DNA of 64,000 nucleotides from Atlantibacter hermannii. GTDB taxonomy: Bacteria > Pseudomonadota > Gammaproteobacteria > Enterobacterales > Enterobacteriaceae. Position 1 is the stretch's first letter, and every line of letters begins with the position of its first letter. The stretch spans positions 620,001 to 684,000 of the forward strand of contig LR134136.1 in the NCBI GenBank assembly GCA_900635495.1, in the 5' to 3' direction. Below, piece by piece: positions 36,313 to 45,432 of this stretch. Below the pieces are notes generated by a model. It saw only the letters and a list, made by a program, of their open reading frames with translations, did no database searches and was not told the DNA's origin. The position numbers and the translations under genes were made by a program.

Positions 36313-37345
36313 ATGAAATTGACTGCCCTCTCTGCTCTGATTGCCGCAGGCGTGACGCTGGCGACATTCAGCCATGCGGCGGACGCCAAAGGACGTTTAG
36401 TGGTGTATTGCAGTGCCACTAACGAAATGTGCGAAGTGGAAACCAAAGCCTTTGGCGACAAGTACGATGTGAAAACGTCTTTCATCCGTAACGGTTCCGG
36501 CAGCACCCTGGCAAAAGTCGATGCCGAGAAGAAAAACCCGCAGGCGGATGTCTGGTACGGCGGCACCCTTGACCCGCAATCTCAGGCCGGTGAAATGGGC
36601 CTGCTGGAAGCCTATAAGTCGCCAAACCTTGAGCAGATCATGGAGAAATTCCGCGATCCGGCCAAAGTGAAAGGCAACCTCTCTTCAGCGGTTTATGTCG
36701 GTATCCTCGGTTTTGGGGTTAACACCCAGCGCCTGAAAGAGAAAAACCTGCCGGTGCCGAAGTGCTGGAAAGATCTGACTAAGCCGGAATACAAAGGCGA
36801 AATTCAGATCGCCGATCCGCAAAGCTCCGGCACGGCTTACACCGCGCTCGCGACCTTCGTGCAGCCTGTGGGGCGAAGATCAGGCGTTCGATTACCTGAA
36901 ACAGCTGAACGGCAATATCTCCCAGTACACCAAGTCAGGTATCGCCCCGGCGCGTAACGCCGCGCGTGGTGAAACCGCAATTGGCATCGGCTTCCTGCAC
37001 GATTACTCACTGGAAAAAGAGCAGGGCGCGCCACTGGAGTTGATTTCACCGTGCGAAGGCACCGGCTATGAAATTGGCGGCGTCAGCATCCTGAAAGGCG
37101 CACGCAACATCGACAACGCCAAACTGTTTGTGGACTGGGTGCTGTCGAAAGAGGCCCAGGAACTGGCGTGGAAAAAAGGCAAGTCTTACCAAATCCTGAC
37201 CAACACCACGGCGGAAACATCGCCGCTCTCCCTGAAGCTCGACGATCTCAAACTGATCGATTACGACATGGATAAATACGGCTCCACGGACACGCGTAAA
37301 GCGCTGATCAATAAGTGGGTCAATGAAGTGAAGATGGGCAAATAA
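36313..37345 (+). CDS. afuA: AfuA-like periplasmic binding protein, frame broken by one insertion
   Basis: One extra C near 36869 (CAGCCTGTGG; expected CAGCTGTGG) splits a 343-residue solute-binding protein. A signal peptide spans residues ~1-23 (LSALIAAGVTLATFSHA|AD). The fold is that of the FbpA-like cluster D proteins (VDAEKKNPQADVWYGG, GFLHDYSLEKEQGAPL). AfuA of enteric bacteria and Actinobacillus has been shown to bind phosphorylated sugars rather than iron, and the Uhp-like neighbours agree. It is the first gene of a binding protein-permease-ATPase operon. Confidence 0.85.
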
Positions 37346-37398
37346 CCGTACGCGGGTGAGTTCCTCACCCGCCTTTTCCCCCTGCCGACGAGGCGTCT

Positions 37399-39478
37399 AT
37401 GTCTGAAACATTACTTTTGCGTCCCGCGCAGAAGCGGGAGGCTATTTTCGCCTGGGTACTGCTGGGCCTGCTGGCGTTCGCGCTGCTGCCGAGCTGGAGC
37501 CTGGACTATGGCCTGATGGAATCTACTGCTGACGAGATCCTGGACGCCTATGGCTGGTCCCACTGGAACATCAGCGTGCTGTGGTATTTATTGCCGTGCG
37601 TGCTGCTGCTGCGCCCGCTTCATGAGTCGCGCCGGGAACAGCGTTCGCGTCACTGGTTTTGATGCCCTGTGGGCGCTGGGTTGTATGGCGTTTGTGGTGA
37701 TCAGCGCCACCGTGATCGGGCGCGGCATGGGTTACGCCACCATCGTGCTGTTTATCGCCCTTGGCGCTATCGCAACGCTGGCGTTAACGCGGCTGGAATT
37801 CCTCGGCGGCGACCAGTTCGTGATCGGTTCGCTGATCGCCATTATCGCGCTCATCGGCGTGTTTATCGTCTGGCCGAGCATTGCGATTTTCATTCCGATG
37901 TTCACCAATGACGTGGGCGAGTTTGCCCCGCTGGCATTTATGGCGGTGCTGGGCCAGGCCCATATTCTTCAGGTCATCGCCAACTCGATCATGCTCTCAA
38001 TGGCCGTGGGCGTAGGCTGTACTTTCTTTGGCCTGGTGCTGGCGATTTATACCACCCGCATCGCCAAACGCAGCGCCATTATCGGACGTATTTTCTCGAT
38101 TCTGCCTATCGTTACGCCGCCGTTCGTGGTCGGGCTGGGCGTTACCTTAATGATGGGCCGCTCCGGCTATATCACTGAGTTAATGGTGGACTGGTTCGGG
38201 CTGACCAACACTAACTGGCTGTACGGCTTCACCGGGATTTGGCTGGCGCAGGTGCTGGCATTCACCCCGATGGCGTTTATGATCCTCGACGGCGCGATTA
38301 AAACTATTCATCCATCGCTGGAAGAGGCGTCCTATACGTTACGCGCCAACCGTTGGCAGACCTTTGTCTCCGTCTTTATGCCGCTCCTGAAACCGGCGAT
38401 GGCGAACGCTTTCCTGATCGTGGTGGTGCAATCGCTGGCGGACTTCAGTAACCCGCTGGTGCTCGGCGGCAACTTCGACGTGCTGGCGACGCAAATCTAC
38501 TTCTACATCACCGGTTCGCAGCTGGATTATCAGGCGGCGAGTACGCTGGGCGTGTTCCTGTTGCTGTTCTCCCTGCTGGTGTTCTGCATTCAGTACATGT
38601 GGATCGGCAAGCGCTCTTACGTCACCGTGTCCGGCAAATCGTATCGCGGCGATGTGCAGCCGCTGCCGGTGGCGCTGGTATGGAGCGTGATTGGCCTGCT
38701 GGCGGTGTGGATTGCGTTCAACGCCTTGCTGTACGGCAGCATCTTCTACGGCAGCTTTACCGTGAACTGGGGCGTGGATTACACCCTGACGCTGGATAAC
38801 TTCATCAAACTGTTCGGACAGGGCATGAATGACGGCGCATGGCCTTCACTGCTCGATACGCTGCTGTACGCCGGTATCGCCGCGCCGATCACCGCCATCT
38901 TCGGCTTGCTGATCGCCTGGATCGTGGTGCGCCAGCAGTTTAAAGGCAAAAAGACCATCGAATTCACCACCATGCTGTGCTTCGCAGTGCCGGGCACCGT
39001 GGCGGGGGTCTCCTACATACTGGCGTTCAACAGCGCCCCGGTGTATCTGACCGGCACCGCGGCGATTGTGATTATTTCGATGGTGATGCGTAACGTGCCG
39101 GTAGGTATTCGCGCCGGGATTGCCGGGCTGGGACAGATCGACAAATCGCTGGATGAAGCGTCGTTAAGTCTGCGTGCCGGGTCGATGCGCACCATCGTCA
39201 ATATCCTGCTGCCGCTGCTGCGCCCGGCGATCCTGTCGGCGCTGATCTACAGCTTTGTGCGCGCCATTACCACCGTCAGCGCCATTGTGTTCCTGGTCAC
39301 GCCGGACACCCGCGTGGCGACCGCGTATATCCTTAACCGCGTGGAAGACGGCGAATACGGTGTTGCGATTGCCTACGGTTCAATTTTGATTGTGGTGATG
39401 CTGGCCATCATCTTCCTTTTTGACTGGCTGATCGGCGAAGCGCGTATTTCGCGTTCCAAAGCCAAAAACCAGGCGTAA
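37399..39478 (+). CDS. afuB: AfuB-like ABC transporter permease, frame broken by one insertion
   Basis: One extra T in the T4 run at about 37656-37659 (TGGTTTTGATG; expected TGGTTTGATG) breaks a 692-residue permease after ~85 codons. The second frame carries the rest to 39478. It is a fused permease with two BPD_transp_1 domains, each with an EAA loop (LEEASYTLRANRWQTFVSVFMPLL and LDEASLSLRAGSMRTIVNILLPLL). Roughly twelve membrane helices are predicted. It partners AfuA and AfuC for import across the inner membrane. Confidence 0.87.
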
Positions 39479-39493
39479 TCACGGAGCTTAACC

Positions 39494-40537
39494 ATGACGC
39501 ATCATTTTGTTGAATTACGTAATGTCACCAAACGGTTTGGCAATAACACCGTGATTGACAACATCAATCTGGCGATCCCGCGCGGCGAGATGGTTACCCT
39601 GCTGGGGCCGTCAGGCTGTGGCAAAACCACAGTGCTGCGCCTGGTGGCCGGGCTGGAAAAGCCCAGCGAAGGGCAAATCTTTATTGACGGCGAAGACGTC
39701 ACGCATCGGTCCATCCAGCAGCGCGATATTTGTATGGTGTTCCAGTCTTATGCGCTGTTTCCCCACATGTCGCTGGGTGAAAACGTTGGCTACGGCCTGA
39801 AGATGCTTGGCGTGGGACGCGGCGAGATCAAACAGCGCGTGAAGGAAGCGCTGGCGATGGTGGATCTCGACGGGTTTGAAGATCGCTATGTCGATCAGAT
39901 CTCCGGTGGTCAGCAACAGCGCGTGGCGCTGGCCCGCGCCCTGATCCTCAAGCCGAAAGTGCTGCTGTTTGATGAGCCGCTGAGCAACCTCGACGCCAAC
40001 CTCCGGCGCAGTATGCGCGATAAAATTCGCGAGCTGCAAAAGCAGTTCAACATCACTTCGCTGTATGTGACGCACGATCAGAGCGAAGCGTTCGCGGTCT
40101 CGGATACGGTGCTGGTGATGAACAAAGGCCATATCATGCAGATCGGCTCGCCGCAGGCGCTGTATCGCCAGCCCGCTTCGCGTTTTATGGCGAGCTTTAT
40201 GGGCGACGCCAACCTGTTCCCGGCGCAGTTTGGCGCGGAGTATGTGGATATTTATGGTTACCGCCTGCCGCGTCCCGACAACATCGCGCCGATGGGCGAG
40301 GGCACCGTGGGCGTGCGTCCGGAAGCGATTACCCTCGGCAATCACGGCGAGGAGAGCCAGCGTTGCGTCATCCGCCATGTGGCTTATATGGGGCCGCAAT
40401 ATGAAGTGATCGTTGAATGGCACGGCCAGCAAATCTTGTTGCAGGTTAACGCCACGCGTTTACAGCCGGATGTGGGCGAGCATTACTATTTGCAAATCCA
40501 CCCCTACGGCATGTTTGCCCTGGCGGATAATAGTTAA
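39494..40537 (+). CDS. afuC: AfuC-like ABC transporter ATPase
   Basis: A 347-residue ATPase with intact motifs: Walker A GPSGCGKTT (residues ~39-47), Q-loop VFQSYALFPHMSLGEN, signature ISGGQQQRVALARAL (~136-150), Walker B VLLFDEPLSNLD, and switch His in YVTHDQSEAFA. The C-terminal TOBE domain includes GEGTVGVRPEAITLG. It belongs to the FbpC/AfuC group. It follows afuB by 15 bp and ends the operon before a strong terminator. Confidence 0.92.
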   Translation: MTHHFVELRNVTKRFGNNTVIDNINLAIPRGEMVTLLGPSGCGKTTVLRLVAGLEKPSEGQIFIDGEDVTHRSIQQRDICMVFQSYALFPHMSLGENVGYGLKMLGVGRGEIKQRVKEALAMVDLDGFEDRYVDQISGGQQQRVALARALILKPKVLLFDEPLSNLDANLRRSMRDKIRELQKQFNITSLYVTHDQSEAFAVSDTVLVMNKGHIMQIGSPQALYRQPASRFMASFMGDANLFPAQFGAEYVDIYGYRLPRPDNIAPMGEGTVGVRPEAITLGNHGEESQRCVIRHVAYMGPQYEVIVEWHGQQILLQVNATRLQPDVGEHYYLQIHPYGMFALADNS

Positions 40538-40683
40538 ACGGAGTCGGATGAGTTTGATTAATTCTTAAAACAGCGCAATAAGCGGGATCGGTGAAGCGCA
40601 AAAGCGTCAAAACCGCTAGAGTAGGCGCGTCATCTTATTAACTCTTACAGCGATTATTTCTCTTTCCTTAGATAATCTTATTC

Positions 40684-40714
40684 AGGTGCAATTGAAAAAT
40701 TGCACCTTTTTTTT
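40684..40714 (+). terminator. Rho-independent terminator downstream of afuC
   Basis: A perfect 10-bp stem, AGGTGCAATT / AATTGCACCT, with a GAAA loop followed by eight T. It lies 147 bp after the afuC stop. Confidence 0.9.
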
Positions 40715-41111
40715 GTCCTTTTCGTACCGATAAAAAAGACCCCGCTTTAACGCGCGGAGAACCGAGGCCAGGGCCTCTTTTAAAGAGGTCTTATCCGGGT
40801 AAATATAAGCTTTATGCCGCTAAATAATACCGCTTAATTCGCCTTTTCGATGAACCAGCTATTCATTAAACCGGTAAAAGCGCGGTGCGGCGAAATCAGC
40901 GAATTTATATTTTTTTACCGTTTTATCCGACGTGATGAGATATATCGCCATCCGCAAAGAAATGGATTTTTTTGCCCGGCTGAAAGCAAGACCGCAAAAT
41001 AGTCCTTTATCTGCACAAACATCCGTAGTCTCTTCAAAATGTCGCCATGTTAGGTTTACGCCATCGTTTATTGCGGCTTACCGCGCCGGTATCTTTAAAA
41101 GGTATTTCAAC
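40715..41111 (+). promoter_or_regulatory. Upstream region of the microcompartment operon with alternative hairpins
   Basis: About 400 bp without a credible gene. Between 40735 and 40793 three mutually exclusive pairings can be drawn: GAGGC (40764) with GCCTC (40773); CCTCTT (40774) with AAGAGG (40783); and AAGACC (40736) with GGTCTT (40787). The rest is AT-rich and should contain the operon promoter. The frame upstream of the dehydrogenase start is open to 40932, but its composition (Arg/Lys/Cys-rich, no family match) looks non-coding. Confidence 0.45.
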
Positions 41112-42230
41112 ATGGCCCGCTCTTTCTTTTCCTGCCCGGACGTTTATTTTGGCGATGAAGCGATTACCGCTTTAAGCCAGTTCAACGATAAGCGCGTCGG
41201 CATTGTGACCGATGATTTTATGGTGACGTCAGGTAAAACGCGTTATTTGATTAACGCCATGCCGCAGGCGTCGGTTTGTATTTACGGCGAGGTGAAACCC
41301 GACCCGAGTGTGGACATTCTGACCGCGGGCGCGGCGCGCTTTAAAGCCTTTAAGCCGGATGTGATTATTGCCTTAGGCGGTGGTTCGTCGCTGGATGCAG
41401 CGAAGGGCATTAAGGTCACGCTGGAGGAGTATTTCAACGAAGGCCCGATTGCGCTGATTGCCATTCCCACCACCAGCGGTTCCGGTTCAGAAGTGACGTC
41501 CTATGCGATCATTTCCGATCCGCAGAATGGCCGTAAATACCCGTTGATCTCAGCGCATCTGGTGCCCGACGTCGCCATTCTCGATCCCAATCTGGTGTTG
41601 TCGGTGCCGCGCGCAGTCGCGGTCGATACTGGCATGGATGTGTTAACTCACGCCATCGAAGCCTTCGTCTCTACCGGTGCCAGTGACTTCAGCGATGCGC
41701 TGGCGGAAAAAGCGATTGCCCTGACCTGGCGCTATCTGCCCCAGGTATTCAACGATGAAAAAGACATCACGGCGCGTACCCATATGCATAACGCCTCCTG
41801 TATGGCGGGTATGGCTTTTAACGCCGCCGGGCTGGGGCTGGTCCACGGCATGGCGCACGCCATCGGCGGAATGATGCACATCCCCCACGGCAAAATTAAC
41901 GCCATGCTGCTGCCGCTGGTGATTGACTTCAACAGTAAGCAGGCGAGCCCGGAAACCCGCGATCGCTATCACCGCTGCGCACGCATTATGGGCATCGAAC
42001 ACGCGGTGCCTGAGCAGGCCATCGCGCTGATGACGCAGGCCATCCGCCAGATTAATCGCCATTTCGGCATTCCCGCCACGCTGAGCGAACTGGGGACGGA
42101 CCGGGCGAAAATCGCCGGGTTACGCACCGCGCTGGTTAATGCTGCCCTTGCCGATGGCTGCACCGCATCGAATCCGCGTCAGGCTACCGCGCAGGACGTG
42201 GCGGCGTTAATCGACCATATCGCCGGTTAA
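41112..42230 (+). CDS. Iron-dependent alcohol dehydrogenase (PduQ-like), microcompartment-associated
   Basis: A 372-residue group III alcohol dehydrogenase. It reduces aldehyde to alcohol with NADH and so regenerates NAD+ inside the shell for the aldehyde dehydrogenase. The NAD site is IALGGGSSLDAAKG (residues ~87-100). The metal ligands are in MDVLTHAIEAF, GLVHGMAHAIGG and HIPHGKINAMLL. ATG 41112 gives the normal PduQ length (~370). An in-frame start at 40932 would add 60 atypical residues. It is the first gene of the rightward microcompartment operon. Confidence 0.88.
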   Translation: MARSFFSCPDVYFGDEAITALSQFNDKRVGIVTDDFMVTSGKTRYLINAMPQASVCIYGEVKPDPSVDILTAGAARFKAFKPDVIIALGGGSSLDAAKGIKVTLEEYFNEGPIALIAIPTTSGSGSEVTSYAIISDPQNGRKYPLISAHLVPDVAILDPNLVLSVPRAVAVDTGMDVLTHAIEAFVSTGASDFSDALAEKAIALTWRYLPQVFNDEKDITARTHMHNASCMAGMAFNAAGLGLVHGMAHAIGGMMHIPHGKINAMLLPLVIDFNSKQASPETRDRYHRCARIMGIEHAVPEQAIALMTQAIRQINRHFGIPATLSELGTDRAKIAGLRTALVNAALADGCTASNPRQATAQDVAALIDHIAG

Positions 42231-42248
42231 CTGGACAACCTTGTCCAG
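42231..42248. other. Perfect inverted repeat just after the dehydrogenase stop
   Basis: CTGGACAA-CC-TTGTCCAG follows the stop codon directly. It is an 8-bp dyad with a 2-nt centre and no T-tract. It could be an operator or an mRNA hairpin. Its TTGTCC half also occurs in the spacer upstream of the shell genes. Confidence 0.5.
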
Positions 42249-42369
42249 CCTGCGCGAAGCGGTCAAAAAAGTCCTGTCGAATAACAAATATCGGGCGTCG
42301 TTACTCAATATCCTGATGAACAGACGCTCAGCACTCATGAGATAACCCAATAACCAGGTCGTACCCGTT

Positions 42370-43059
42370 ATGAATTACACCGAACAACAAGCCGAATGGA
42401 TCACTCAGCAAATCCTGCAGGAATTAGCCGCGAACAAAAGCCCGGCCATGCCTGAACCTGCCGCGCCCGTCGCGCTGGATATTCCGGTGGGGATTTCCAA
42501 CCGCCACGTGCATTTGTGCCGTGAAGATATGGATATTTTGTTTGGCTATGGCTCCACACTCACCCGCTTTAAAGCCGTTAAACAACCAGGCCAGTACGCC
42601 GCGGAAGAGACCGTGACGCTGCGCGGCCCGAAAGGCGAAATCAATAAAGTTCGCGTACTTGGGCCGCTGCGTAGCACCACTCAGGTGGAAATTTCCGTCG
42701 CCGACGGCTTTGTGCTGGGGGCGAAAGCGCCGGTGCGGATGTCCGGCGATTTACTGGATTCTCCCGGTATTGAAATCATCGGGCCGAAAGGGCGCGTGGT
42801 GAAATCCAACGGCACCATCGTCGCCTGGCGTCATATTCATATTTCGCCGCAGGAGGCCGAACTGCACGGTCTGCGCGACGGGATGGAAATCGATGTGCGC
42901 ATCGACGGCCCGCGCGGCGGGATGTTGAGCCATGTGGTGGTGCGCGTGACCGCAGACGCCGTGCTGGAAATGCATATCGATGTGGAAGAAGCCAACGGCT
43001 TCGGGCTGCGCAACGGCGATACCGTACGCGGCATCAAACGGGATGCACGTCATGGCTGA
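42370..43059 (+). CDS. PduL-type phosphotransacylase with N-terminal targeting helix
   Basis: A 229-residue PduL-family phosphate acyltransferase. It converts acyl-CoA and phosphate to acyl-phosphate, recycling CoA in the lumen. The two zinc-binding His motifs are present: SNRHVHL (residues ~44-50) and RHIHISP (~155-161), one in each beta-barrel half. The first ~25 residues (YTEQQAEWITQQILQEL) form an amphipathic helix followed by a Pro/Ala linker, the typical encapsulation-peptide layout. Its last 8 bp overlap the next gene. Confidence 0.9.
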   Translation: MNYTEQQAEWITQQILQELAANKSPAMPEPAAPVALDIPVGISNRHVHLCREDMDILFGYGSTLTRFKAVKQPGQYAAEETVTLRGPKGEINKVRVLGPLRSTTQVEISVADGFVLGAKAPVRMSGDLLDSPGIEIIGPKGRVVKSNGTIVAWRHIHISPQEAELHGLRDGMEIDVRIDGPRGGMLSHVVVRVTADAVLEMHIDVEEANGFGLRNGDTVRGIKRDARHG

Positions 43060-43876
43060 TACCCCCGAAAACCGCCGTTTGCATGACCTGGCTGCGTTGA
43101 TTGACAGCGGTGAATGCCGGCCTTGCACTGGCGCGTTGAAGGTGGGAGTGGATCTGGGCACCGCCAATATCGCCATTGTGGTGGTGGATGAAGATAACCA
43201 GCCGGTGGCAGGGGTGACCTACCCGTCCAGCGTGGTGAAAGACGGCGTGGTGGTGGATTACCTGACCGCCAGCCGGGTGGTGATGCGGCTCAAACAGATC
43301 CTCGAAGAAAAGCTGGGCCGTACGCTGGACTGCGCGGCCACGGCGATCCCGCCGGGGATCTCGGCGGGCAATACAAAAGTTATTGTCAACGTGGTGGAGT
43401 CGGCGGGCTTTACCGTCACCCATGTTCTTGACGAACCGGTAGCCGCCGCCAGCGCGTTGAACATTAAAAACGGCGCGGTGGTGGATGTGGGCGGCGGCAC
43501 GACCGGCATGAGCATTTTAAAAAGCGGCAAAGTGACGTTCAGCGCTGACGAACCGACCGGCGGCAGCCATATGACGCTGGTGCTTGCGGGCGCGCTCGGC
43601 TTGCCGTATGCCGAAGCGGAGGCGATGAAAAAAGATCCGGCGCAGGAAGCGCAGGTATTTACCCTGGTGCTGCCGGTGGCCCAAAAGATGGCCAGCCTGG
43701 TGTCAGGTTGGCTGGCGACACAGCGGGTAAGAAACCTCTACCTGGTCGGCGGCGCGAGCAGTTTCAGCAAGTTTGCCGAGGTCTTCAGCAAAGAAACCGG
43801 CAGGAATGTGATCCCTTCCGTGGAGCCGCTGCTGGTTACGCCGCTGGGCATCGCCATGAATGCAGGCCGGAGGTAA
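43052..43876 (+). CDS. EutJ-like actin/Hsp70-fold chaperone
   Basis: A 274-residue protein of the EutJ family. The phosphate-1 motif GVDLGTANIAIVVVD (residues ~31-45), ALNIKNGAVVDVGGGTTG (phosphate 2) and YLVGGASSFSKF (adenosine motif) show the actin-like ATPase fold. The role in ethanolamine or diol compartments is uncertain; a chaperone or reactivase-like role is usually proposed. ATG 43052 overlaps the PduL gene; the longer ORF from 42980 is not supported. The stop lies 4 bp before the next start. Confidence 0.88.
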   Translation: MADTPENRRLHDLAALIDSGECRPCTGALKVGVDLGTANIAIVVVDEDNQPVAGVTYPSSVVKDGVVVDYLTASRVVMRLKQILEEKLGRTLDCAATAIPPGISAGNTKVIVNVVESAGFTVTHVLDEPVAAASALNIKNGAVVDVGGGTTGMSILKSGKVTFSADEPTGGSHMTLVLAGALGLPYAEAEAMKKDPAQEAQVFTLVLPVAQKMASLVSGWLATQRVRNLYLVGGASSFSKFAEVFSKETGRNVIPSVEPLLVTPLGIAMNAGRR

Positions 43877-43880
43877 ACAG

Positions 43881-44597
43881 ATGGACAGCCAGACGCTATC
43901 GCAGCTGCTCGACCGTGTTATCGCCGAAGTTCTGGCGCAAACCGCCGCGCAGAAGAGTGTCCATGTAGTGGTGACGGGGGACGATATCGCCTCGCTGCCG
44001 GAAACGCTGAACTGCCTCGCGGCGCTTGAGCAGGCGGGCTATCAACTGTGGGTCAGCTTTTCCCACAGCGCCAGCGAGTCGACATTGCAAGCCGCCTGCA
44101 TGGAAGCGTTGCGCCAGCGCGGTTCCCGCGCCGGATTCGGGACGGCACCGCGCCATTACGAGGCGCTCTATTTGCCTGCGCTCTCCGTAAACAGCATGAG
44201 CAAAATCGCCCTGGGTATTCGCGATAACCTGGCCTGCGACGCGGTATTCCAGGCTCTGCGCCACCGTAAGCAGGTCATCGCGACCCTGCACCCGGACTGC
44301 CATGACCGCACACTGCCGCTGCCGCTTCTGGCACGGCTGGAACAGTATGCGCAAACCCTCGAAAGCTACGGCGTGGCGATTTCCGGTAAACGAATCACCC
44401 CGGCGGGCCACACACCGCTCACTGCGTCCGCACCTTCCGCCAGCCTGCCGATAACGGGCAAAAAGCGCCTCATCACCCTGCGGGATGTGCGTTTGCTGGC
44501 ATCCGGAGAAAGCCTGCGCATAGAAGGCAATACGCTTATTACGCCCGCCGCCAAAGATGAAATCACGCGGCGCAATCTTACTCTCGTTCACGGTTAG
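43881..44597 (+). CDS. Microcompartment-associated flavoprotein (PF02441-like)
   Basis: 238 residues from ATG 43881, preceded by GGAGG. The central region (YEALYLPALSVNSMSKIALG, DNLACDAVFQALRHRKQVI) matches the FMN-binding flavoprotein family that includes Dfp/UbiX and BMC-associated members. The N-terminus (DSQTLSQLLDRVIAEVLAQT) is an amphipathic helix typical of an encapsulation peptide. Inference: an electron carrier, possibly toward the activase iron-sulfur clusters, or flavin-linked redox chemistry. The exact reaction is unknown. An ORF start at 43860 is possible but has a weaker site. Confidence 0.75.
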   Translation: MDSQTLSQLLDRVIAEVLAQTAAQKSVHVVVTGDDIASLPETLNCLAALEQAGYQLWVSFSHSASESTLQAACMEALRQRGSRAGFGTAPRHYEALYLPALSVNSMSKIALGIRDNLACDAVFQALRHRKQVIATLHPDCHDRTLPLPLLARLEQYAQTLESYGVAISGKRITPAGHTPLTASAPSASLPITGKKRLITLRDVRLLASGESLRIEGNTLITPAAKDEITRRNLTLVHG

Positions 44598-44608
44598 CCG
44601 GAGAAACT

Positions 44609-44881
44609 ATGTACCTCGCAAAAGTCACAGGCGCGTTGGTTTCCACCACCAAACACGTCTCGCTGAATGGCTCGAAGCTGTTGATGGTGGCGCGTCTTGA
44701 CGAAAACTACCAGCCGACCGGCCACGCCCAGGTGGCGGTGGATACCGTCGGTGCGGGCAACGGCGAGATTGTTATCGTCACCACCGGCAGTTCGGCGCGC
44801 ATGAGCAACAGCAAAGAACACTCGGTGATTGATGCCGCCGTCGTGGGCATCGTCGACTCGCTCGAACTTAACGGCAAATAA
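44609..44881 (+). CDS. BMC-P vertex (pentamer) shell protein, EutN/CcmL/PduN type
   Basis: A 90-residue EutN_CcmL domain protein. It starts MYLAKVTGALVSTTKHVSL and contains KLLMVARL, VAVDTVGAGNGEIVIVTTGSSAR and DAAVVGIVDSLEL, the standard pentamer strands. Family role: pentamers cap the twelve vertices of the polyhedral shell. It is the only BMC-P seen in this locus. It follows the flavoprotein by 11 bp. Confidence 0.93.
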   Translation: MYLAKVTGALVSTTKHVSLNGSKLLMVARLDENYQPTGHAQVAVDTVGAGNGEIVIVTTGSSARMSNSKEHSVIDAAVVGIVDSLELNGK

Positions 44882-44904
44882 ACCGCTTACTGCAAGGAAA
44901 CCCC

Positions 44905-45402
44905 ATGTCTGCGCCCGACGCCTCTCTCGATCACTGGATTAACGACGCCATTGCGACACAACTTCCGGAACGCCGCATGTCGCTAAGCATGGATGACGGC
45001 GAACTGCTGGCGAAGCTGGCCCGTGAAGCCGCGCAGTCCTGCGATGTGCCGATTGTGTTCAGCCTGGTGGATGCCTGCGGCCAGCAGCGGTTTTATTTCA
45101 GCATGGATAACGCCCTGCTGATCAGCCACACGCTGGCGACACAAAAAGCCTGGACCGCCGTGGCGCTCAAAATGTCCACCCACGAACTGGCGACGCGAGT
45201 GCAGCCGGGCGGCGAGCTATACGGGCTGGAGAAAGAAAAAGATATCTGCTGCTTCGGCGGCGGGTTTCCCTGCTGGTCGGGCGGACGTCTGCTCGGCGGC
45301 ATCGGCATCAGCGGCGGCAGCGTTGAAGAAGATATGCTCATCGCCCGCCAGGCGCTGGCGCGGTTTAGCGCGCTGCGTTATCCCCTCGCAACAACACGTT
45401 GA
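44905..45402 (+). CDS. GlcG/HbpS (PduO C-terminal)-like protein
   Basis: A 165-residue protein. From about residue 25 it matches the GlcG/DUF336 fold (LAKLAREAAQSCDVPIVFSLVDACGQQRFY ... SHTLATQKAWTAVAL ... GGFPCWSGGRLLGGIGISGGSVEEDMLIARQAL). In PduO this domain follows the cobalamin adenosyltransferase and binds heme. Here the adenosyltransferase domain is absent, as expected for a B12-independent pathway. The N-terminal ASLDHWINDAIATQL may be a targeting helix. The function in GRE compartments is unknown. Confidence 0.82.
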   Translation: MSAPDASLDHWINDAIATQLPERRMSLSMDDGELLAKLAREAAQSCDVPIVFSLVDACGQQRFYFSMDNALLISHTLATQKAWTAVALKMSTHELATRVQPGGELYGLEKEKDICCFGGGFPCWSGGRLLGGIGISGGSVEEDMLIARQALARFSALRYPLATTR

Positions 45403-45432
45403 TTTTTATCGCAGTCCATTTCAGGGGTCATC

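Noticed and set aside
22884..37662. Treating radA, nadR, ytjB and the uhp/afu genes as true pseudogenes
   Set aside because: Each break is a single base, both reading frames stay perfectly conserved on either side, and the breaks cluster in one stretch. Sequencing error is the simpler reading.
36313..40537. Iron(III) uptake function for the AfuABC-like genes
   Set aside because: The family was first named for iron, but the neighbouring UhpABC-like genes and published work on enteric AfuABC favour phosphorylated sugars. No Fur box was noticed upstream of the operon.
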